Assembly: GCA_032622095.1 (NCBI GenBank)
Contig: CP136066.1
Span: 192,188,816-192,252,815, forward strand
Direction of reading: 5' to 3'
Source of the DNA: Siphonodentalium dalli
Lineage: Eukaryota; Mollusca; Scaphopoda; Gadilida; Siphonodentaliidae
DNA: 64,000 nt
The notes under the pieces are model-generated. The model saw only the letters and a list, made by a program, of their open reading frames with translations, was not told the DNA's origin and did not search any database. Made by a program: the position numbers and the translations under genes. Positions 21,963 through 34,951 of this stretch are shown here, piece after piece (position 1 is the stretch's first letter; the number at the start of each line of letters is the position of its first letter).

Positions 21963-23423
21963 GAAAACCGAGAGAGAAAATTTTCATTAATCTAACCATG
22001 GCATAAAAAAGAATATGGTGTAACAGCTATCTGCATCCTAATTACAATCTAATCTCACAAATAACCATCAAATGCGTCCTTGTGACGATTAATGAGATTG
22101 GGTTTAACTTCCAAGGGTTAATAAAACCCCATGTCAACCTCGAAACCATGCAACATTTGTTTTATTGTGATCTAGCGGCACCGGTATGCATTACCCGGTA
22201 GTCCAATAGAGTACTACTGTAGGAGCTGAAGAGACAACTCAAACTCCAGGCAAATTTATCTCCCATCGCCCCGCTGAGATATCACTGCCATAAAGACATT
22301 TGGTAAGGATTTCTTAGGTGTTCTTAGTTCTTGTGTTTTAGGATTAAAATTGTCTATGTCTGGCTCAGTCTATATTGTTCTTATCAATACCGAAAGAATT
22401 ACCATTATTGCAAAATTGTGTTGGTCAAAATAAGATAATAGGTGACTAAATATAGTTCCGACTATATGTAAAAATAGATGTATCGGACCGCAAAGTATCA
22501 TCCTTGTGGCAGTGCTATATCGCAGTGCTAACGTAGAGGGCGCTGCATGGAGTTTGGAGACAACTATGTTCAACCCACAACAAATTTAATGAAAATATCT
22601 TCCGCAAATCAACGCAAATGAGTCATGTATAAGCAATTGTGATTGGCTGGTTGCAAACGCTACGCGTAATGTTAGTCTAGTTATGAATTATAATATCAAT
22701 CGTATTTCGAGTCTGTATAATCTATAAGTTAAAGGCCTTTCCTTTATCTAACACATGTACATGTTTGCAGCGTACGTACTCTGCCCTGCTTTAACTGAGG
22801 GTGAAGGCAAGTTGGCTGGTATGGAGTTAAAGTACACCTGGTATGTGACGTCACATACGTCATTTCGATGACTCTTAACGTGATTTCCATAAAACGTCTA
22901 CCACTTCGTGGTCCTATGCCACAGGGGCCCGTAACGCGCTCCGCTGTCCGCCCCCTTTTGCGCTGCCCATATACGCCGCTTCTATATACGCGCCTGCTTC
23001 ACGTTAATGGTAGGATAATAGGACAAGGGAAACTGTGGAAATTCACCTTTTTACCATCCCTCGGCAATTGGACAAATTTAGGCCATTCACACCAGTAATG
23101 CTAACGATATAGCCACGGATGTGTCGGCGAAGAATTCATCTTTCAATCAATACCACAATCTCCAATCAGAACCATTCATATACATAGCATTTTATAAATT
23201 TTTAACAACCGAATATTGTCTCCGAAGACCATAAATTTTCGGATTGATCCGGCTCAAAATACAATGGACGATATCTTCCTCTAACTTCACCCCCGCACGG
23301 CTTACTATAATTAAAAATCGGTCAAACGATCAACTCGACATCTAGCGCTCAGGGATTTCTTGTCGGCTAATAATTTATTTACTCATACAAATCAACAGAT
23401 CGTCAGTAAACAATTTCTATAGA
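21963..23423. other. upstream region of the SGNH gene, otherwise unassigned
   Basis: Should contain the gene's first non-coding exon and promoter, which I cannot place. A palindrome tatgtgacgtcacata at about 22843-22858 contains a perfect CRE-type TGACGTCA core, a possible bZIP site. No other gene or element is recognised. Confidence 0.4.
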
Positions 23424-23655
23424 GGAGAAATCTGTCGATAATTCCAACTTTTTTTCATTTTGTCTTTACGAATCACGCAGCGTCTCATTTTAATATCCAT
23501 TATGACCAGACCTCGATTCTAATACTGAGCGGTGATTGGCTGTTTCTACTATTGCAGTCATTGAAAGGGCAGTCATATTGAATATTAAAATGAGGCGCTG
23601 CGTGATTCGTAAAGAAAAAATGAAAAAAAAGTTGGAATTATCGACTGATTTCTCC
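23424..23655. repeat. fold-back element, 232 bp
   Basis: The arms ggagaaatctgtcgataatt... and their reverse complement (ending attatcgactgatttctcc) are about 80 bp and enclose a roughly 70-bp loop. The arms include a shared tttacgaatcacgcagcg segment. It is probably a non-autonomous fold-back MITE. It lies just before the first Helitron-like copy and may obscure that copy's 5' end. Confidence 0.8.
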
Positions 23656-25812
23656 GCATTTCGAGTCAGGTGTGCGCGGAAGAGAAGAAGGGCACCAAAA
23701 TTGACAAACTAAGTTTAGTGCCGAGGGACCATCTAGATGTCACCAAACGGTCTACTATGGGCAACTTTTTACGAGAAAAATAATGGTGTGGGTTAGAATC
23801 TTCTAAAGTGACGCCGTTGTCAAGGGCAGAAAGGGGGAGGGGTAGAAAAAATGTTTGCCGCCGATTGCCACGAAACTTTTATATAATCATTTCCATGATA
23901 TGGGGAATCTAAATTGATAAGAATGGGTTTAGTCGCCGACTGCCACCACACTTATACAATATCATCCCCATGGTATGAGGAGTCTAATGGTGTGGCTTAA
24001 ATCTGTCAAAAGTGACGTCGTTCGGGTCAGTGTTGAACTGAAAGGCAGAGGGGCACCAAACGTGATACGCAATAATTTTAGCGCCAATTTCCACCAACGT
24101 GATACGCATTCTTACTCATAATACGAAGAGTCTGATCGTGTGATTTAAAAATGCCATGTTGGTGCCGTTTGGGTGAGAGATTGGGTTAGTGGGCACTAAA
24201 TTTGATCAAAATTGGTTTACCAAACTTATCAATAATCATCTCCATGATATCAGTAGTCTAATTGTGTGGTTTAATGATGTCACAAGCTTTCACAAGTGGG
24301 GTCATACGAGTCAGGGGTCAACTGAAAGGGAGAGGAGCACCAGCATTGATAAAACATATATTTTAGCGCCGATTTTCACCAAATTAATACATATTCTTCT
24401 CAATGCTACAAGGAATCTAATTGTGTGATTTAAAGACGCGAGACATTGGTGTCGTTTGGATGGGAGATTGGGGAGGGGTATGCACTAAATTTGATCAGAA
24501 TTGGTTTAGTCACTGATTGCTACCAAACTTAACAAAATCATCCGCATGGTATGAGGAGTCTAATGGTTGGCTGAAAACTGTTAAAAGTGGCGTCATTCGA
24601 GTCAGGGCTGCACCGAAAAGGAGAGGGGCACCATAATTGATACACAATAATTTTAGCGCCAATTTCCACCAAATTGATACACATTATTATCCATGATACG
24701 AGGAATCAAATCATGTGATTTAAAGACGCTATATTGGTGCTGTTTGTCTGAGAGATAGTGTGGGTGGGCACTAAATTTGATAAAAATTGTTTAGTCGCCG
24801 ATTAACCCCAAACTTAATTATAATATTTATCTACATGATATCAGGAGTCTAATTGTGTGGTTTAAAGATGTCAAAAGTAGTGCCACTCGAGACAGGGGTC
24901 CACAGAGGGTGAGATACATAAATGGATAAACAATATGTTTAGCGCCGATTTCCACCAGACTGATACATATACTTCTCCATGATACGAGAAATCTAAATAT
25001 GCTAAACTGGTGCATTTGGGTGAGATATATGGAGGTTCTAAATTTGATACGAATTTGTATACACGCCAATTTTCAATAATTTTATATATATTCATCTCCA
25101 TAATGAGTCTATGTTTGTGGTTTAATGATGTCAAACATGGCGACGCTTGAATCATACATATGGACGGGTGGGTTCACCACAACTGATAGAAATATGTTTA
25201 GTTCCAATTAACATCAAATTCATACACATTCTTCTAAAATGATACGAAGAATCAAATCGTGCGTGTTAAAAACGTCACAGTTGGTGCCTATTTGGTGCCT
25301 ATTTGCAAATACATGTATTTGTCTGTCAGTATGTGTTTTATATATAACTTCACGGGGTACAATCGAGTTGGCACTAAGGCGTTCTTACAGTGGTAACTTG
25401 TTACGAAGAAGATAATGGTGCATGTTAAAATATTAGAATAGCTCATGTTAATATTATAGCACAATTGAGTCTGCCCCATTCAATATAGTTTCCACAAAAA
25501 AGTTACAAGAGATATGGAAATGTATAGAAGGCCTGTTCAACAATAGTGGTCACATTGTGCCGTCAAATATAATTTCTTCTGAGATAAAAGAAAACGGAGT
25601 CTGTGGCACATGCCTTTTCGGGAGCCTCCAATAATGCCATCTGACAAGGTTATATATGCCCAATATACAGAGGATATCTTTCATGTTTTAGCACAGACTC
25701 ATCGTCTAAGATAATCAACTAAAAAAATCTCGCTCTGAGTCGGGCACATGTAGCTGATATAGTAGCTGGCATAGCAACATTTCTTTTAAGCTGAGAATAA
25801 TTAGCCAGTATA

Positions 25813-27510
25813 GAGCGTTTGCAATCACGTGATTGGATACGGGACGCGCCGCCATGTTGGAGGTATAGACATCCATAAGCAAGCACTGAGTTAATAGGAT
25901 TAATTACGAAAGCTACTTCTAAAACCTCTCGTTATGGCTTCGACGGAATTAGTTGCATTATTTGCCAACGCTATTAATAATCATGAACAAGAGTTCCAAA
26001 AGAAATACATGGAAATGTTAGATAAACCTACTATATGATGCGATATTTATTAAAAAGTATAGAGTGTAGACTCGGAACTGTCGCCAAACGTTACAGATCC
26101 ATACACACGCCATTATATTCGTGTTAAACACAGTTATGTTTTGAAATAAAATTATTACATGCTTACCTAATTTGTTTTCAATGAATGATAATGTATATAG
26201 TCCATGTATTATCGAAACAAATGAGCTCCCCGGTGTTGCATTTATGTTTTAAAATGCTGTATGCATGTAACGCGACACTATAGCTTCTTTCAGATATTGT
26301 CAAGCAAGATGGCTAGGTGTGTATAGAAGCATCTTGTAAAAATGAAAGTAAAAAAAAACAGAGCAACTTTGAAAAAAAAAACAAGTGTGATTTTTTACCT
26401 TTTCCGATAACAAACAAAGATCGATGATTACGTTGAATCAAAGTGCGTAACAAACGCCATTATATAACTTCAATATAGAATAGACTATCTAATATCGGAG
26501 CAGTGCTAATTATAACTACCACCTTGATGAAATAACTTGAAGCCGACCGGAGGTGTACATGTCGTAATTAATCTACAATCTCTCTTTTGTCAAACAGTAC
26601 ATGTACCCTCAAGCATCAAATTTAAAGTTGGAAAAAATAAATATTAGGATATACATATCCGTTTCCCGTAATTTGGTTGAGTCACATTAAAGCAGTTAAC
26701 ATCTTTGCGACCGGGTGCAAAGGATTATCAAATAGTGGGGTTTTTTAAATTCCATATCTTATTTTGGTCAATAAGTACATGAAAGAAAAACGCCGATTAT
26801 GAAGTTAGTTACTTCTTGTCATGTGGCAGAAATAGCACAACGTGAACTCGTTTGGTGAATAATCATGTACACAGCGCGAAGCACCTGTAATGTATTAAAT
26901 TTCTTGTCATTCTCTTGGAAAACATTTGTTGATTCCCATGTGCATGCATGTATGCAGCCATGTGGAGGGATTTTAAGCTTTAGACTATTCTCAAATGGAT
27001 TAACTTCGATTAAGTTAAACGTTCGCAAAAGATCACACATGTTACAATGGCATCTATCCTTTCTACGCGCCATGTGTATATATGGAGGACCCACATGTAC
27101 GGAACTACTTGTATAATTCTCTAAATATGCATGTTTAAAGTTTGAATAGCAGAAATGTTAAGTCAATATCACCACGGTGTACATATATAACGAACGAACA
27201 TTTCACATAAAAAGTACTCACGGCGCAAACTTTTACTATTCATAACACATCATCGATCGGGACTATACTATTTCGTTTTTTAGTTTGTAATTTTATATCT
27301 TTACATTCAACTCGAATCAACTGAACATGTAGTAAGGGGTATACGTTTTCTCAACTTCTATATATAACAATTAAGAGGCATGATACACGAAAAAGAGACA
27401 CTTGATTATAATGAACTCCGCACACACGTGTATTTGTTTATACTCGTTGATACCTCCAACATGGCGCCCGCAGTGCATGCTGGGATTAGTGACGTCACAT
27501 GCAAACGCTC
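25813..27510. mobile_element. 1.7-kb TIR element inserted in Helitron copy 1
   Basis: The ends are inverted repeats GAGCGTTTGCA...CCATGTTGGAGGTAT (left, to about 25867) and the mirror (right, about 27449-27510), flanked by TATA on both sides. The collinear copy at 40.07 kb (agccaatatatatagcacca) is the empty site, which proves insertion. The interior has no complete transposase. A 34-codon frame at 25934-26038 is described separately. The superfamily is uncertain; a TA or TATA duplication is all I can read. Confidence 0.8.
25934..26038 (+). CDS. 34-codon frame near the left TIR, function unknown
   Basis: Starts MASTELVALFANAINNHEQE and ends after DKPTI at a TGA. It lies 67 bases inside the left inverted repeat. 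The peptide is amphipathic and Gln/Glu-rich, like the N-terminal coiled coil of a larger protein. It could be a first-exon remnant of a transposase or accessory protein, or chance. No downstream in-frame continuation was recognised. Confidence 0.3.
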   Translation: MASTELVALFANAINNHEQEFQKKYMEMLDKPTI

Positions 27511-28065
27511 TATATAGCACAATGAACAGAGAAGCACATGGACAGGGTGAAGGGACTTGCACATTGCAGTCCGAACATCCTGCCCGGCCTTCGGCCGGAA
27601 ACTACTCGACAGAAAGCACCTGGACATTTCTTAAAAACATCTGTATCTTCATGGAGATATGATAACCAGGTGTCCTCAAAATCTTTTGTCAAACCCATTA
27701 GATTGATTGATACATCTCTGTAAAACCCAATTGTCGTCTTTTATTTTTGCGAACAAATGTGTTTATGATGTTCATGGTATAACGTCTGAAGTATACGCAG
27801 TTGTAAATAAATAAATAGTTCTGTATTGGTGGGATGGATTAATCGCGATAAACAAAATCACAATCGCTCCGATCCGACAAGGTGAGCTACTACTTATATT
27901 CATCGTGTAAGAATCGTGTTTTGTGATGCTATTTGGATATATAATTTATGAGAATATGTGTAATGCTTTGAACAAGAGTATCCTCTATTCCCATCATGTA
28001 TCCACAATATATGTAGAGGGTTTTCACATCACTTTAACCTGGGCAACGCCGGGTAACCCTGTTGG

Positions 28066-28096
28066 TACTATATTATACGTATTATATACCCGCTAA

Positions 28097-28141
<45 letters not shown>

Positions 28142-31100
28142 TATCCACGCGTTCGTTATACAGCCCCGACGTTGTCCGCGATTTTGTTGCACCTTTCGCG
28201 CGCGTTCGAAGTTTGAAAATCTACGTTTCTTGATATCAGGATGCGTTTTGCCCAATTTTTCAGCATGGAGGTGTGGTGTGGTGATTTAAACTGCACGGTT
28301 CTTTCTCTGATGGGCACAGTAGGTCGGGAACATAAGAACCAAAACCTACAATAAACGTTCTGTCGGTGAAGTTCGTTTATATGCCAGAGTATGTTCTCTT
28401 GATAACTCCACTAGCTGGTTATTATTTTCTGATTCCCAACATTTTAAATACCTATGTTCGGCTTGGTCTTAGTAAACATTTTCCAAATTATATAATTTAC
28501 GCTTCCTAATGTTATCAAGCTTTGCTGACAATCAAACATAACATTGTTTTATATTGTATACTGTACTGTAGCTGTACAATGTTTGCAAACTATGCTAAAA
28601 CCCACTTATAAAGAGCGTTCCATTTGCATATACATTTTACATGTATATACACTTATCTCTATGCAATTCATGTTATATTGGGATCATTTTTACATTTTAA
28701 TCCCTGCATACACTGATAATGAAATTCGGGGCCCAGTCCCATATACGTAACAGTCCTGTCTTATTTCTAAAAAAATTGTATCCCTTATTAATGGTAAGTA
28801 CATTACAATTCGTGTAAGTATGCATATGTACGATATGAGTATAGCACCATTCAATATATCATCTGACAGTACAGCCAATGCATAAGCATACAATTTTATT
28901 TTCAAAAAAGAAATTTTCCCGATAGTGCAATCATGAAAGTCTATGTATACGTTTTTATAATAATTCGTGTATAGTATCATATCGTTGTGTATTGCTTGGT
29001 ATGTGCCCCTCCCCCCCCCCCCCCCGTGGTATTTATATTTGTATGATTTGAACTTGCTGAACGGTTTGACTGGTATGCTGCCGTTCTACACTTATTCTAT
29101 ATTTATGTTGACATTCAAAATTATCCGTGTGTCGCTTCGGAATGTGTACCTGGTTATTACGCACCTTTTTCCATGTTACCGAAGACAGGTTTACCCCTGT
29201 ATTATACGGTGTTCCCAGTCCCCTGAATCTCTATATTTTACAGGCTTGGTAAAATACAAGACTGCTAGCCTATTTTTTACCAGTGTTCGAACGTTATACA
29301 TGTATCATATCTATTTGATCCTATACAAACAAAGCGTTAAAATATCACATTTTAGAAATAATTTCTCGCAAAACAATTTATTATTTTACATTCAATTACT
29401 CTAATGTATTGTATAGTTTCATTTACATGGCTTATATGATATTTTATTCTGTGAGCGTGCTTACATACATATATGTGTGCGTTTGTTTTATAGTGTCGCG
29501 ATCTTATAGTGCCATTTCGGTTCACAATTTTTACTAATAGTAGGAAAATGTTCGACCCACGGTAGACCTACTTTTAGTCTGAAATATCCAACTATCTTTT
29601 GTCTGGCATGACATTTTGCAACATTTTTGGGGGTGAGACATGCCCGTACCTAACTGTCGCCGCGTATGTTGTCATTGGAAAAATGACAAAAACTATTTAC
29701 ATGTACATGTATACTGTGGGAGTATATTGTTTAGTGTCAGTTTATTGCTTTCGCACTTATTGCAGCCAAATTATCGTCGCGACAGAACTAAGGTGCTCTA
29801 TCACTATATTTTGATTTTTTTGGGAAATCTAGTTTAACGAGTTGACATCCCGGTTCACATGTTTTTTTGGAAGATAGAATACACAGCGGGTGTGATATAT
29901 AGCTTGTATAAGAATATTATTTTATGATGAGTTTCGACACGAAAGGTGTGATATGTTTGGTGCAATCACGAAAACATTTGGAGATAGAACATGTTAGATT
30001 AAATTTACTGTTTTTCATACGTGCTAAAGTGTCCATGGACACTGACGGATATATAAAGTGCACAAATCTCCACCAAAGCGCACCAGTCATACTTCCTTTC
30101 TGACTATGTAACCGGCTGGGTACTGGTCTGTGGTTTCTATATTTAGCGCCGGATTTTCCAGCAAAAATGGCGAAAACCGATCGCCCGAAAGTAAAATTTC
30201 CTATGTGCTTTGACAACAATTCCCGCACTAAAAACTTAATGACAGAATGGAGGATCAGAGCGGTAGATTGGTGACGATTTTCGCAAGCTACAAGTCAAAA
30301 TCGCAGCAAAATAGAACTCGTGTTTGACCTGCCACGCGTGTTGTCGTGACATTGTCGTACATGTACGTTTATTATACGTTTGTGTTGATAAAATAATCGG
30401 AGAACCAAATCACACCGTTTTGAAATATAGTTCTTTGCTTCTAGTGGGACTTTCCAAACTTAAAATTAGCCAAGGGTTCGAGGAAAAATAAAATTCTTCT
30501 AAATTTAATAATTTAATACACGCAAGATATTTTCTATTGAGACTACATGTACAAAATTCCTTCTCACAACAGAACATAAATGAATTCACGACAAATATGC
30601 AAGTTAATAAATAGCACATAGACATGCATGGACAAAACACATGCAAGACAACACTGTACACATCAACATTCATTCGATTTATTTCAACCCGCCCGCAATG
30701 TAGGAAAGACATCAATTTTCTGAATTGGATGGGAGGGTGGGAAAGTTTTCAAACTTGTAGCTTCGGAAGAAAATATCAATATAATGAAGAAATTAACAAA
30801 GGTAATTAGAAATTTCCGCGAAAAGGGGGTGCGTCAATTTAAATCAATGAAAATGCGAGGTGTCAATTTAAACCAATGAAAAGGCGAGAAAATTTATACT
30901 ATAATTAACATATTAAAACTCTTGAACTATGGAAGACCAGATCGTACCTAAAGAAATTCTCGAATCACCGTTTGCTAATTAATTTATTTGATGTCAATGG
31001 TACGAAATTACTGCAGACAGGTGTGATGCCGATCTGGTTTATTATTGTTTATCACTGATAGCATTAATTATAGGTTTATGATATAAAGAATTATGTTGAC

Positions 31101-31219
31101 CTTTCTAACGATGTTTTAACGGGACCCACGCGAGTGATTGCGAGCTTCATTTGTTCTGATCATGTGTCATATGTTCGACAGCTGCTGACAATTTCAACAA
31201 TGTATAAATATTTTCAACA
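28066..31219. other. unassigned stretch with (TA)n and a poly-C tract
   Basis: Holds a (TA)n microsatellite at about 28101-28133 and a C-run at 29010-29026. Frames such as 28967-29404 (poly-Pro coded by the C-run) and 29917-30228 (103 codons, minus) show no domain. I do not call a gene. Confidence 0.4.
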
Positions 31220-31736
31220 AGAAATTACGGCAGCGTAGAACCGCCACCTCCTCTTTTGTTACTAACTTGATTAAACAAGTTACTAACTTGTTTAATCAAG
31301 TTAGCTAACTTGTTTAATCAAGTTAGCTAACTTGTTTAAACAAGTTAGTAACTTGATTAATCAAGTTATCTAACTGGATTAAACAAGTTAGTAACTTGAT
31401 TAAACAAGTTAGCTAACTGGATTAAACAAGTTAGTAACTTGATTAATCAAGTTAGCTAACTTGTTTAAACAAGTTAGTAACTTGATTAATCAAGTTAGCT
31501 AACTGGATTAAACAAGTTAGTAACTTGATTAATCAAGTTAGCTAACTTGATTAATCAAGTTAGCTAACTTGATTAAACAAGTTAGCTAACTTGATTAAAC
31601 AAGTTAGCTAACTGGATTAAACAAGTTAGTAACTTGATTAATCAAGTTAGCTAACTTGATTAAACAAGTTAGTAACTTGTTTAATCAAGTTAGTAACAAA
31701 AGAGGAGGTGGCGGTTCTACGCTGCGGTAGAAATTT
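31220..31736. repeat. 22-bp palindromic-unit satellite bracketed by inverted repeats
   Basis: About 440 bases (31258-31697) consist of roughly 20 units of 22 bp. Each is built on AACTTG(A/T)TTAA(A/T)CAAGTT and joined by AGCT or AGTA, so each unit is itself palindromic. The array is framed by GCAGCGTAGAACCGCCACCT (from 31230) and its exact reverse complement ending at 31725. Homology extends a few bases further out with small differences. There is no spacer diversity and no open frame. It looks like a TIR element whose centre is a palindromic microsatellite-like array. Confidence 0.9.
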
Positions 31737-34203
31737 CATTGATCACGTGGTACAAAAGAAATCAATGCATTGGTCCAAAGTCGAGATATATAGAACAATG
31801 TATAACACTTAAGAAAGCGTGAGTTTTGGAGATGGAACAGATTTCCATAGTCTCCCATTCAAATTTGGTATATATGTGTTAGACACGATATCTGGAGAGT
31901 TTCTGACAAGAATTCACGCGCCGAATCGAACGATAACAAAATATCAGTTTACCGCCAATATGGAGATAGAACACTTAATTCTGACGCGACGCAATGTATA
32001 CCACTGGTATATATCTAACACCCTCAACACATGTGTAACCGTTGTCGGCAAAGTGGTTTACATTTGTAAAATATATCCTCACTAATATAGATTAATGTAT
32101 TTATTAGTATATAGAAGTGACCGATCTCACTTGCGTGTACCATTGAGCTACCGAAAATATTGCAAAATCCTCACAAATCAGTAGTTACCATTTACTGTTG
32201 TTTTTATAGTTATAACAAACATAATTTCTTAGATACATAGTGAGAGCTTTCTTATGAATGGCAACAAGCCATATTTCCGACTAAATCCTGAAATGTTACC
32301 CATAATTCTGCCGTGGTTAAGGAGTTGATTATAAACGGAAGAATACGGGAACTATATTTCTCTATTCTGCGGATGGGGAAGTGATTCGGCAGCGATCAGA
32401 AGACAGTTATTAAAGGGACCCAATGCTTTCGATGTGGGTTCATGCGAAATAACATAAATTTATAAAAGTCTATAAAACATCTATCATAAACAAGTACATG
32501 TAAATATTGATCGATATTGATCATTTTCATTTTTAATAACTCTCAATTAAATTTCTCAAATCTGAACCATTGTTCTGTCAAAGTTATTGTTACAGTGACA
32601 TTACTGATCTAATTCCAATTAGTTCTATAAGTTTAATAATTAAAGACTTGGCGGTAGGAATTTTAAAATTTTAAAATGTCAAAACATAGACAAATATTCT
32701 GAAAATCATATTCAGACTAAAATATTTTAACTTTCTACACGATTAGCGTTGTTTGTTGACAAATCACTGTAACAGTTTTGTTTACATAATAATGTTTTCC
32801 ACATGCGAAATTTAATTATTGGAGAACTATCAATAATGAATATCCGAACCTATTTATATATTTATATATTTCTCCATGTTCTTCTCAGTAGTTATATATG
32901 TTTTTAAAGACATAAAATTGACGTATCCCTTTATGTCTCAATGTTTACTATAGTAAAATGCATTATCCATACTTTCTTCCCATAGAATTAATTCATACAA
33001 ACCATATAGTGGCTACCTAGAATTATACCATTTGCTGGAAATTGATGTTAGAAGATCTTATGTCTAAATTTCGAACATAACAATACTAGTTTCATGAGGT
33101 TGCGTTTGATGTTCGGCAATTGTGTAATTGACTCACAGGTTCACTTCAGGTTCACCAATCAGAGGGCTGAAAATACGGGGAATAATTCCAGTTATAAACT
33201 ATCGATAACTGACGTCAGTCAATTCAAAATATAATCTTGTGTTTATGCAGCCAAATGACGAAAAATCACCACACACCTCGAGATACCTACATGTAAATAG
33301 TCGGTACAATGTATATTGTAATACGACCCTGCCTAACTATGCTTAAAAGCCATGTCCTGATTGGCCAGTGGCCCGAGTTACCATGGCTATCTCGTTCCAG
33401 TTTTGTGGTACAATTCTACTTTTTCCAATTGTACCACGAAAAACATCGGTTTATTCAGATCGCCGCACGTGACTTTTCCCGTCTTTTCTAACTCCGCGCA
33501 AACGGGGCATCAACGGAGTACACCCGCACCCGTATCCCTTTGAATATTGCTACATCTTGACAATCTTGCGAATTTTCTAGCGATTTGTCGCTTGAAACCA
33601 GTTTGGTTGCCAATGAATATGGTCCAAATGATGTTATGGTATATTGATATATGTTACGACCAAAGAAAGTTACTTAATAAGTATATTAAATGACAAAATA
33701 AATCCATGGGGCCGGGCTGTGCATTCGTCGATTCGAATCTCGATCATATTCGATATTTCGGAATCAAGTTGAAAATGAAAGCGTTTGTTCACCAGTACAG
33801 AAGGGGAATAAGATTAGTTTAGTAAACTAGATCATGTAGATCGCTTTGTGTAAGGAAAATGGTCCATAGTCGGTGATCATATTCATGTTGTCACAACAAC
33901 GTTCAAAACAGAAATGACCCAATCGTATTTCCTGTACAATTTAAATGAAACGCACGGGCGCCGCTGAAAACACATTTTTTTTTAGCCAATCACAACGATT
34001 ATTTCTAGAAGAGGTGCCTCGAAAAGTCAACGGGGGAATTTCATAACAAGACAAGACATTACCAGTGTACTCCATGCAAAGAAATCGAGTACGCCCAATA
34101 CGAATTACACCACGAAATGTTTTCTCACCTGAGACCGAAAAAGCGCAGCATTTCGTTGACTATTCAGTCGAATTGTGACCATAAACTTTCAGTCGTATTA
34201 CAA
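31737..34203. other. unassigned stretch
   Basis: Very AT-rich in 32.4-33.1 kb. Frames at 31819-32085 (88 codons) and 33309-33543 lack recognisable domains. A short inverted pair, tgtggtacaattctac / ccaattgtaccacg at 33405-33440, was seen. No gene called. Confidence 0.4.
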
Positions 34204-34350
34204 AAGAAATAAATACACGGTGTATCGGTGTGTATGGTCAAGTTGTACCACAAAAAAATGATTGTAGGACTCCGCTACGCGTCGTCCTACAATCAGTTTT
34301 TTGTGGTACAACTTGACCATACACACCTCTACACCGTGTATTTATTTCTT
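34204..34350. repeat. 147-bp hairpin
   Basis: The arms of about 68 bp (aagaaataaatacacggtgt inward) are complementary with few mismatches around ccgctacgcg. The middle includes ttgtaccacaaaaaa and its complement. Probably a fold-back MITE. No target duplication was recognised. Confidence 0.85.
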
Positions 34351-34389
34351 AAATGTATATGTATATAATTATATGTATTTCACTTTATT

Positions 34390-34824
34390 ATGTTCTCTCA
34401 AATACAGTTTACTGTATTTATATATGGTTTGATGAGAATAAACATATTTATTTATTTGAATCTGTTTTACTGGAACCGTGAGCAATCCCTTTATTGGCAG
34501 GTTTTCCCCCGTCGTTTGATTGGCCATGAGAACTTGTCAGCTTGTGTCGGTCAAGGAACTAGTACTATATTCTGCGAAGTTCCTGTACGTTATCAGCACA
34601 ATGATCAGGAATGGCGTTCAGCAACCCGTGTCACGTCCATTGTAATTATCTTCTCAACACCCACGCATGTTGTAACGACTAACTTTCAAATAAGATTTTC
34701 CTGCAACAAAAGCTGTAGTGAACATTCAAGTGCATATATGCTTCACTCTCGTGGTTTCCAACACATCTCCATACTTGTTCATAACACTGACCATGCAGGG
34801 GGGCCCACTGTAATCCATCTGTAA
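34390..34824 (+). other. 144-codon open frame, not recognised
   Basis: A fairly long uninterrupted frame for this AT-rich DNA, with a hydrophobic N-terminal stretch and several Cys/His residues (CNKSCSEH). I recognise no family. It lies between a hairpin and a Harbinger-like element. It could be an exon, an element relic or chance; chance is the default. Confidence 0.2.
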
Positions 34825-34951
34825 TTATATGTCATGTATATCGATCTCTCCTATACTTGGAGGTAATACAGATATCTCTCAACCCACTAGCGCGACCTTG
34901 ACCTAATGCAATTCGCGCCATTTAAGGCGACATGGCGTTTTGTCTGAATAA

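Larger units (their letters stand above)
23690..28065 (+). mobile_element. Helitron-like tandem-repeat element, copy 1 (interrupted)
   Basis: The 3' end reads cctgggcaacgccgggtaac then cctgttgg|t, a degenerate version of the hairpin-plus-CTAG|T end seen at 40530 and 57776. The body is made of diverged repeats of about 300 bp (tttagcgccgatttccacca, tgatacgaggaatctaat, gtttgggtgagagattggg blocks) and is collinear with copy 2 at 37716-40530. It is interrupted at 25813-27510 by a TIR element. No Rep/helicase gene is present, so it is non-autonomous. The 5' end is not clear. Frames inside are chance. Confidence 0.65.

Noticed and set aside
24189-25155. 79-94-codon frames on both strands
   Set aside because: They lie in the diverged repeats of about 300 bp of the Helitron-like element and recur as shadows in copy 2.
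28967-29404. 145-codon frame with polyproline
   Set aside because: The proline run is a translated C-tract, and the remainder has no domain or bias.
31258-31697. CRISPR-like array
   Set aside because: There are no unique spacers. Units are contiguous, palindromic and 22 bp, in animal DNA.
34390-34824. Host gene exon
   Set aside because: No family recognised and no splice signals I can defend; kept only as an unassigned open frame.
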